DNA from: Cyclostephanos tholiformis | Taxonomy: Eukaryota; Bacillariophyta; Thalassiosirophyceae; Thalassiosirales; Thalassiosiraceae | Assembly (NCBI GenBank): GCA_036939975.1 | Contig: JALLPB010001144.1 | Span: forward strand, 1-11,012 | Direction: 5' to 3' | Length of the DNA stretch: 11,012 nt | Part shown: piece by piece, positions 7,601 to 11,012 of the stretch | Numbering within the stretch: the first letter of the stretch is position 1 | Layout: the number at the start of each line of letters is the position of its first letter | Notes under the pieces: generated by a model | Told to the model about the DNA's origin: nothing | What the model saw: only the letters and a program-made list of their open reading frames with translations | The model's database searches: none | Position numbers and translations under genes: made by a program

Positions 7601-8816
7601 ATGACGACGAAGCCGCACTCGCTTCAGTCCCTAGTTGCTCGTCTCTCCCCCCCCCCTCCCGCTGTCGTTGTCGTTGTTGTTGCATCACAATTCTTTCGTA
7701 CGCCGCCTTCCTCTTGGCCTCGGCTGTCTCCGCGAACGACACGCCCGTCGTCGTCGTCGTCGTATTCCCCACACCCCCTCCCTCCGTGCTCCTTGCGGGG
7801 GACGAAGCGGAGGAGGGAGCGCCGGTCGTCGCGCCGCGGACGGGGGCCGTTACTGGATCCCGACTCGCCCCCCTCTGCGCCGCGAGCTGCCTGGTGAGCC
7901 TGTGCTTCACCGGGAGTAGGTTGGCGATTATGTGCTCCTCGAGCTTTCTCGCCGATTCCGCGCGTCGTTGCCTGTCGAAGTCGTCGTCGACGTCGTAAAC
8001 GTCGTCGCCCTCCTCCCGCTCCCCCCCCCCCATCGCTTCCGACGCGCACCCCTCCAATATCTGCCTCGAGGTGTCCTCCAAATGCAGTATGAAGCTGTGC
8101 AATTTCTCTCGCCGTTCCCTGGACCCCGACGCCTCGTTCGTCCTATGCTGTTGCTGCTGCTGCTGCTGCGTATGCTCCGATGACGACGATGACGACGCGG
8201 CGGGCGGCGCACCGCCGAGTAGCTGCCTCTCGAGCTTTCGGAATTCGACCAACATGTAATCCAATTCCGGGCCGTACTTTCGCCGCAGTCGTCGGAAGGA
8301 CGGAGCCCCGGGGGGGACGGCGGGTGCGGATGATGATGGCGGCGTCGGCAGCGTCGACGACGACGATGGCACCGATCCGGACGAGAGGGCGGCGGCGGGG
8401 GCGGGATGCGACGTCGTGGCCGCCGTCGTCGCTTGGCCAATGGCGTCGGAATCCACCGAGGCAGCCGACGATGCGTTTGAGTCGCCGTTCGTCGTCATCG
8501 CGCTTGTCGAAATCGAAATCGATGTCGTCGTGGAAGGAGACGTTTTCGGTCCGTCCTCGACCTCCTCCCCCTCCTCGACCTTCATCCGCTTCGTCGTCGA
8601 CCCCCCCATGGCGAATGACGGAGGAGACCTCCCCGGCTTGATATCCACCGCCGCTGCCGTCGTCATCGTCGTCGTCGTCGAAGAATCCTCGACGGGCGTT
8701 TCCTCATCCTTATCCACGCCGGCCTCGTCGCCGGTCCTCTTGCGGGCGCTCCGCCTCAACGAATTGGGGCTTGGGCTGGTGGGTGGCGGCGCGTCTATTC
8801 TTGCGGGGGAAGCCAT
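4614..8816 (-). CDS. TAZ zinc-finger protein, two exons, 1368 aa, putative transcriptional co-regulator
   Basis: Exon 1 is 8816-5584 and exon 2 is 5487-4614; joined they give 4107 nt, 1368 residues plus TAG. The ATG at 8816 is the first in frame after a TAG at 8870-8868. Order of parts: basic patches near residues 21-28 and 76-79; three charged helical islands (about 174-202, 233-259, 284-316) with polyQ 217-223 between the first two; a long Ser/Thr/Gly-rich middle; a strong basic NLS-like run at 706-720; a CxxC-CxxC zinc module at 831-859; polyAla 963-973; acidic patches at 1011-1020 and 1029-1033; a TAZ domain at about 1057-1140; and a Ser/Ala/Thr-rich tail. TAZ domains in CBP/p300 bind activation domains of transcription factors, so a nuclear co-regulator role is inferred. 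No acetyltransferase domain or bromodomain is present, so it is not a full CBP/p300. The TAZ call is firm; partners and targets are unknown. Confidence 0.92.
5301..5648 (-). other. TAZ zinc-finger domain, interrupted by the intron
   Basis: After splicing the ligands read HASTC (1071-1075), then x8-H-x3-C (H1084, C1088), x8-H-x3-C (H1097, C1101), x9-C-x4-C (C1111, C1116), x8-H-x3-C (H1125, C1129), x5-C-x2-C (C1135, C1138). The repeated C-x8-H-x3-C spacing and the HxxxC...C pattern are those of the CBP/p300 TAZ fold, which holds three zinc ions. The core CPFPWCRKVKHLLYHLVSC is the type I recall in diatom TAZ proteins. In the first site a His (H1084) stands where TAZ1 of CBP has a Cys in a C-x4-C pair. 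Confidence 0.9.
5488..5583 (-). other. 96-bp spliceosomal intron inside the TAZ domain
   Basis: On the minus strand the donor is AG|GTGAGT at 5585-5578 and the acceptor is TTTCTGCAG|G ending at 5488. A CTAAT branch-like word lies at 5533-5529, about 42 nt before the acceptor. The intron is phase 2: AG plus G makes Arg1078, and the TAZ zinc pattern becomes continuous. Unspliced, translation would stop at TGA 5582-5580, before most of the zinc ligands. Earlier AGs at 5543-5542 and 5535-5534 would lead into an immediate TAA, so 5488 is the only workable acceptor seen. Confidence 0.93.
6240..6326 (-). other. Small zinc-ribbon-like module (residues about 831-859) of the TAZ protein
   Basis: The motif is C831-x2-C834, then C842, NPWWALTNHE, and C855-x2-C858-G. 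Two CxxC knuckles 20 residues apart with a WW between them and a His just before the second knuckle fit a small zinc-binding fold. It is followed by KMQIPRLDI and an EYHPALVANMED stretch that also looks constrained. I recall similar segments in other diatom TAZ proteins but cannot name a database family. Confidence 0.65.
7024..7050 (-). repeat. Coding (GTC)9 microsatellite, polyThr
   Basis: Nine GTC triplets on the plus strand encode Thr (ACG) on the minus strand, within the disordered middle of the TAZ protein. Related in-frame runs occur at 8148-8168 (polyGln), at about 7573-7612 (polySer from TCG/TCA) and at 5890-5930 (polyAla). Such runs are prone to slippage, so alleles may differ in length. 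Confidence 0.9.
8148..8168 (-). repeat. Coding CAG run, polyGln (7 residues)
   Basis: Six CAG codons and one CAA encode Gln217-223 of the TAZ protein, just after a Ser run. The run lies between the first two helical islands and acts at most as a flexible spacer. Confidence 0.88.
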
Positions 8817-9165
8817 GTTGTTGGGACCGTTTTCAAAACGACATGTGCCCCCGCCGGTTCGGTCCTTCTATTGTATGTCGGGGACAGCGATGACCGACTG
8901 TGAAACCGGTTGTTATTTCATCTTGAGAGAGATAAAAACGGGAAAATTATTAGAGTTATTTTTACTACTACTTGTGACATAACAACTGACGCATCCTTTT
9001 TTACGGAGAAATCCTTTCCATGGATGTCGAATTGTATCAATTTTATTAATTTCAAGTGAAACTTGTGTGTTATTTGTTTTAAGTTATGTTGTCTTTAAAA
9101 ATTGTTGCGCAGTAGTAGTACGTCACCTCCTTTGGGGAGAAAGAAGAGAGAGGGGGTGAGCGAAT
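8817..9165 (-). promoter_or_regulatory. Presumed 5' UTR and promoter of the TAZ gene
   Basis: This is the stretch upstream of the TAZ start codon on the minus strand. No clear TATA box or initiator can be picked out. It contains TGACGC at 8987-8992 (plus) and TGACGT on the minus strand (ACGTCA 9120-9125), both cAMP-response-like words, and a purine-rich run on the plus strand at 9134-9157. A three-codon uORF lies at 8844-8833. The region is called a promoter only from its position. Confidence 0.4.
8833..8844 (-). promoter_or_regulatory. Minimal uORF (ATG-TCG-TTT-TGA) before the TAZ start
   Basis: The ATG at 8844-8842 is out of frame with the main start and stops at TGA 8835-8833, leaving 16 nt before the main ATG. 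If the transcript begins further upstream, scanning ribosomes would meet this ATG first and have to reinitiate or leak past it, which could dampen translation. The transcript start is unknown. Confidence 0.45.
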
Positions 9166-9545
9166 GTGGGCATCAAAGACATCAACACACATGCTGTTTT
9201 CATTGTGACATTCATGTATCGTGCAATGATGTTGCCTTCGACGCTACTACTACGACATTCACCACCTCCAAACTGTAGGCCAACATCTATGCAGTTTTAC
9301 GAGTTCCTACAGGTAGACTGGGCAAAATATTTGACCTATTCCCGAAATAGGTATGTATTCTACTTAGGTACTTCCTTAAAGCTAGAGAGCTGTCGTGGTA
9401 ATTCACTACACGGTTACAAGGTGAATTCAAGGTAGAATTTTCGTATGTATGAGTTCCTACCGTAGGCTGTAAATAGAGCGTATTTAACTGCAGGGACAAT
9501 TTTGGCGGGCAAAATTTCGCACCAAAACTCCGTTCAAAATTATAA
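9166..9545. other. Intergenic region with small hairpins and a spaced direct repeat
   Basis: No gene is convincing; an 89-codon open frame on the plus strand (9166-9435) has no recognisable motif. The stretch holds an exact 10-bp direct repeat GAGTTCCTAC at 9301-9310 and 9451-9460, each followed by a similar GTAGRCTG word. It also has a perfect 7-bp hairpin at 9334-9352 (ACCTATT/AATAGGT), a short duplication at 9417-9439 (CAAGGTGAATT, CAAGGTAGAATT), and a second 7-bp hairpin at 9498-9516 (AATTTTG/CAAAATT). Confidence 0.5.
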
Positions 9546-9922
9546 TACGATGGTGGCCAAGATAAGAATCCGCTCGCGAGTCAGCTCTTCTGTGCACATT
9601 TTCAAAAGGGGCACCCGAAAGACCTTTATCTTGCAATAACCAGAAAATATGCACAGGAGGGCATGTATGGGCGTACAACAATGTCATCCCCTGAAACCAG
9701 TGCAGATGGCTCAGATGTTGGAGCTGGAGTGGGTACATATGATGTATTCAACTGGGAAAGGGTAGTGGCTTCATTTATAGCCAACTCCTCGGCCGCCCTT
9801 GCTCACCCCTACTTCTGTCTTATAAGGACCAATACATGATGGAGTCTGTGCCTCCTCATTGGGTTGTCACCCACCAATTACAGCGTGCTAATCCTCGAGT
9901 GCGCACTGGTCCAGACTCGCAC
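9546..9922 (+). pseudogene. Possible coding remnant, unidentified
   Basis: Frame 3 is open from 9546 to TGA at 9837-9839 and reads like protein (GHPKDLYLAITRKYAQEGMY, then GTYDVFNWERVVASFIANSS). Near 9815-9825 a one-base shift to frame 2 continues with QYMMESVPPHWVVTHQLQ up to TAA at 9920-9922. There is no clear start; internal ATGs lie at 9663 and 9681. I recognise no family. It could be a fragment of a gene or transposon, an exon of something larger, or chance. The sequence beyond about 9945 belongs to a satellite array, so open frames continuing there are not genuine. Confidence 0.3.
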
Positions 9923-9944
9923 TAAACGGGTAGATTATAGTGAA

Positions 9945-10813
9945 TCACCACAACACTGCACCACTAGTGATGCGGTGAGGGGGGTGGTTGCATTGAAGCG
10001 GGTGAGGGAGGGTGTGGGCGGCGGCAGTGACTCATCTGATTGTTGTATGCCAACGAAGAGACCAACCAAAAAACCAAAGACCGCACCAATCCAATCCTCA
10101 TGTATCGACTTTCCGATCCCCCCGCTCAAATTAAAAGTAAAACAAGCACACACTGCGGCGCCAGAAATGGGATGAGAGGGTTTTTCGCAATGGACCGAGC
10201 GGGGAAGGGATGAGGGCGCTTGTAAAGACCCATTGGATTGTTGCGTGTGGGAGGGGGTGGATTTCTCCTAATTTCGTACAAGGATGGAAAAGATGGAAAT
10301 CTCCCCCCCTCGCTCGAATTCAACCTATTCGAGCGCACAGCGCGTCACCCATGATGTGTAGAGCGGGTTGGACGAGCCAGGCCTGGAGGGGGAGGGGTGT
10401 GGACGGCAGCGGCATTGGGCCATTGGATTGTTGTGTTGGGGTGGCGGATTTCGCATTATTTCGCGCCTGGTTTAGAAAAAGATGAGTATCTCCCCTCTCG
10501 CTCAAATTAAATCAAACCAAGCACACACCACATCGACAATATCGACAATGATGTGGTGCGCGGGTTCAACGCGGCGGACCGGGTGGGGTAGGGTTAATGG
10601 CGGCTGCATTGGGCCATTGGATTGTTATGTGGGGGAAGGGGATTTCGCCTTATTTTGAGCTGGGTTTGAAAATTCAAGACAGCGACCCCCCTCGGTCGAA
10701 TTAAATCAAACCAAGCGCACACCGCGTTGCCTTTAATGTGGTGAGTGGGTTCAATGCGCCGGACCGGGCGGTGGAGGGGCGTGAGGGGTGGCAGTGGCAG
10801 TGGCGGAAGCGGC
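9945..10813. repeat. Satellite-like tandem repeat, unit 190-197 bp
   Basis: The anchor CCATTGGATTGTTGYGTG starts at 10230, 10420 and 10614, spacings of 190 and 194 bp. A diverged anchor (ATCTGATTGTTGTATG) near 10034 gives about 196 bp. Each unit runs in the same order: anchor, GGATTTCGC-like block, CCCCTCGCTCRAATTAAATC block, AAGCRCACACCGCG block, GATGTGGTG, GGACCGGGYGG G-rich tail, GCATTGGG. The units at 10420 and 10614 are the most alike. A further partial unit lies before 10030, and the last fades into GGCCATGCTG near 10813. Confidence 0.85.
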
Positions 10814-11012
10814 CATGCTGTTCGTTTAGATCTGTCACACAGACATCGTAGAAACACCAAAACCATACCAAAACCTACATAGGAACTGCTATAGCTAGTC
10901 CTGCCCCTTATCAATTCAATCATCGACGACGACCGGCAGAACACCACGCCACTTGCTGTCGACATCTATAACCATCGATTACACCTTTTCTGTATTTTTG
11001 ATCGGCCCGGGC
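10814..11012. other. Right edge, no gene seen
   Basis: The sequence turns from G-rich satellite to CA-rich text (ACACCAAAACCATACC). Two plus-strand frames are open from about 10920 to the edge but have no ATG. It could be the 5' region of a gene beyond the window, but nothing proves this. Confidence 0.3.

Noticed and set aside
8416..8982. 188-codon plus-strand open frame spanning the TAZ start
   Set aside because: It is an antisense shadow of the TAZ N-terminus running into the promoter. The Val/Ser/Thr runs are compositional, with no motif.
9864..10175. 103-codon plus-strand open frame with a Lys-rich NLS-like part
   Set aside because: From about 9945 onward it lies within the satellite array, and the Lys/Pro-rich text is repeat DNA read in one frame.
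10594..10965. 123-codon minus-strand open frame
   Set aside because: Most of it covers the last satellite unit; no motif is visible and the matching part of the sister units is not open the same way.
1..11012. CRISPR array, tRNA, rRNA or bacterial operon
   Set aside because: No repeat-spacer pattern, cloverleaf or rRNA text was seen. The 30-bp array has no unique spacers, and the spliced gene shows eukaryotic DNA.

Overview
The window looks like nuclear DNA of a eukaryote, most likely a centric diatom. The evidence is one spliced minus-strand gene (4614-8816) for a TAZ-zinc-finger protein. Its TAZ core and a second small zinc module resemble the large TAZ families I recall from diatom genomes, its single intron is 96 bp with GTGAGT/CAG borders, and it is full of Ser, Thr, Gly, Ala and Gln runs. 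The species cannot be fixed from the sequence.

Layout: positions 270-2990 hold the core of a dead DNA transposon. A minus-strand PIF/Harbinger-type DDE transposase (1546-2990) is broken by frameshifts and in-frame stops. Converging on it, with 29 bp between the two stops, is a plus-strand gene of unknown function (270-1516) in similar decay, probably the element's second ORF. An AT-rich flank with an imperfect 31-bp inverted repeat follows (about 3142-3227), then a decayed 30-bp tandem repeat (3456 to about 4019) and a non-coding stretch up to the 3' end of the TAZ gene.

The TAZ gene fills the middle of the window. Exon 1 (8816-5584) and exon 2 (5487-4614) join in frame to 1368 codons, and the intron cuts the TAZ domain in two. 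A three-codon upstream ORF lies just before its start codon. It is the only gene here that looks intact.

From 8817 to 9545 lies the presumed promoter and an intergenic region with small hairpins and a 150-bp-spaced direct repeat. From 9546 to 9922 there is a weak, shifted trace of coding sequence that I cannot identify. Positions from about 9945 to 10813 carry a 190-197 bp satellite-like tandem repeat in four to five diverging copies. The last 200 bp show no gene. The transposon and the arrays are repeat-type DNA around a single regulatory gene; nothing suggests that they act together with it.
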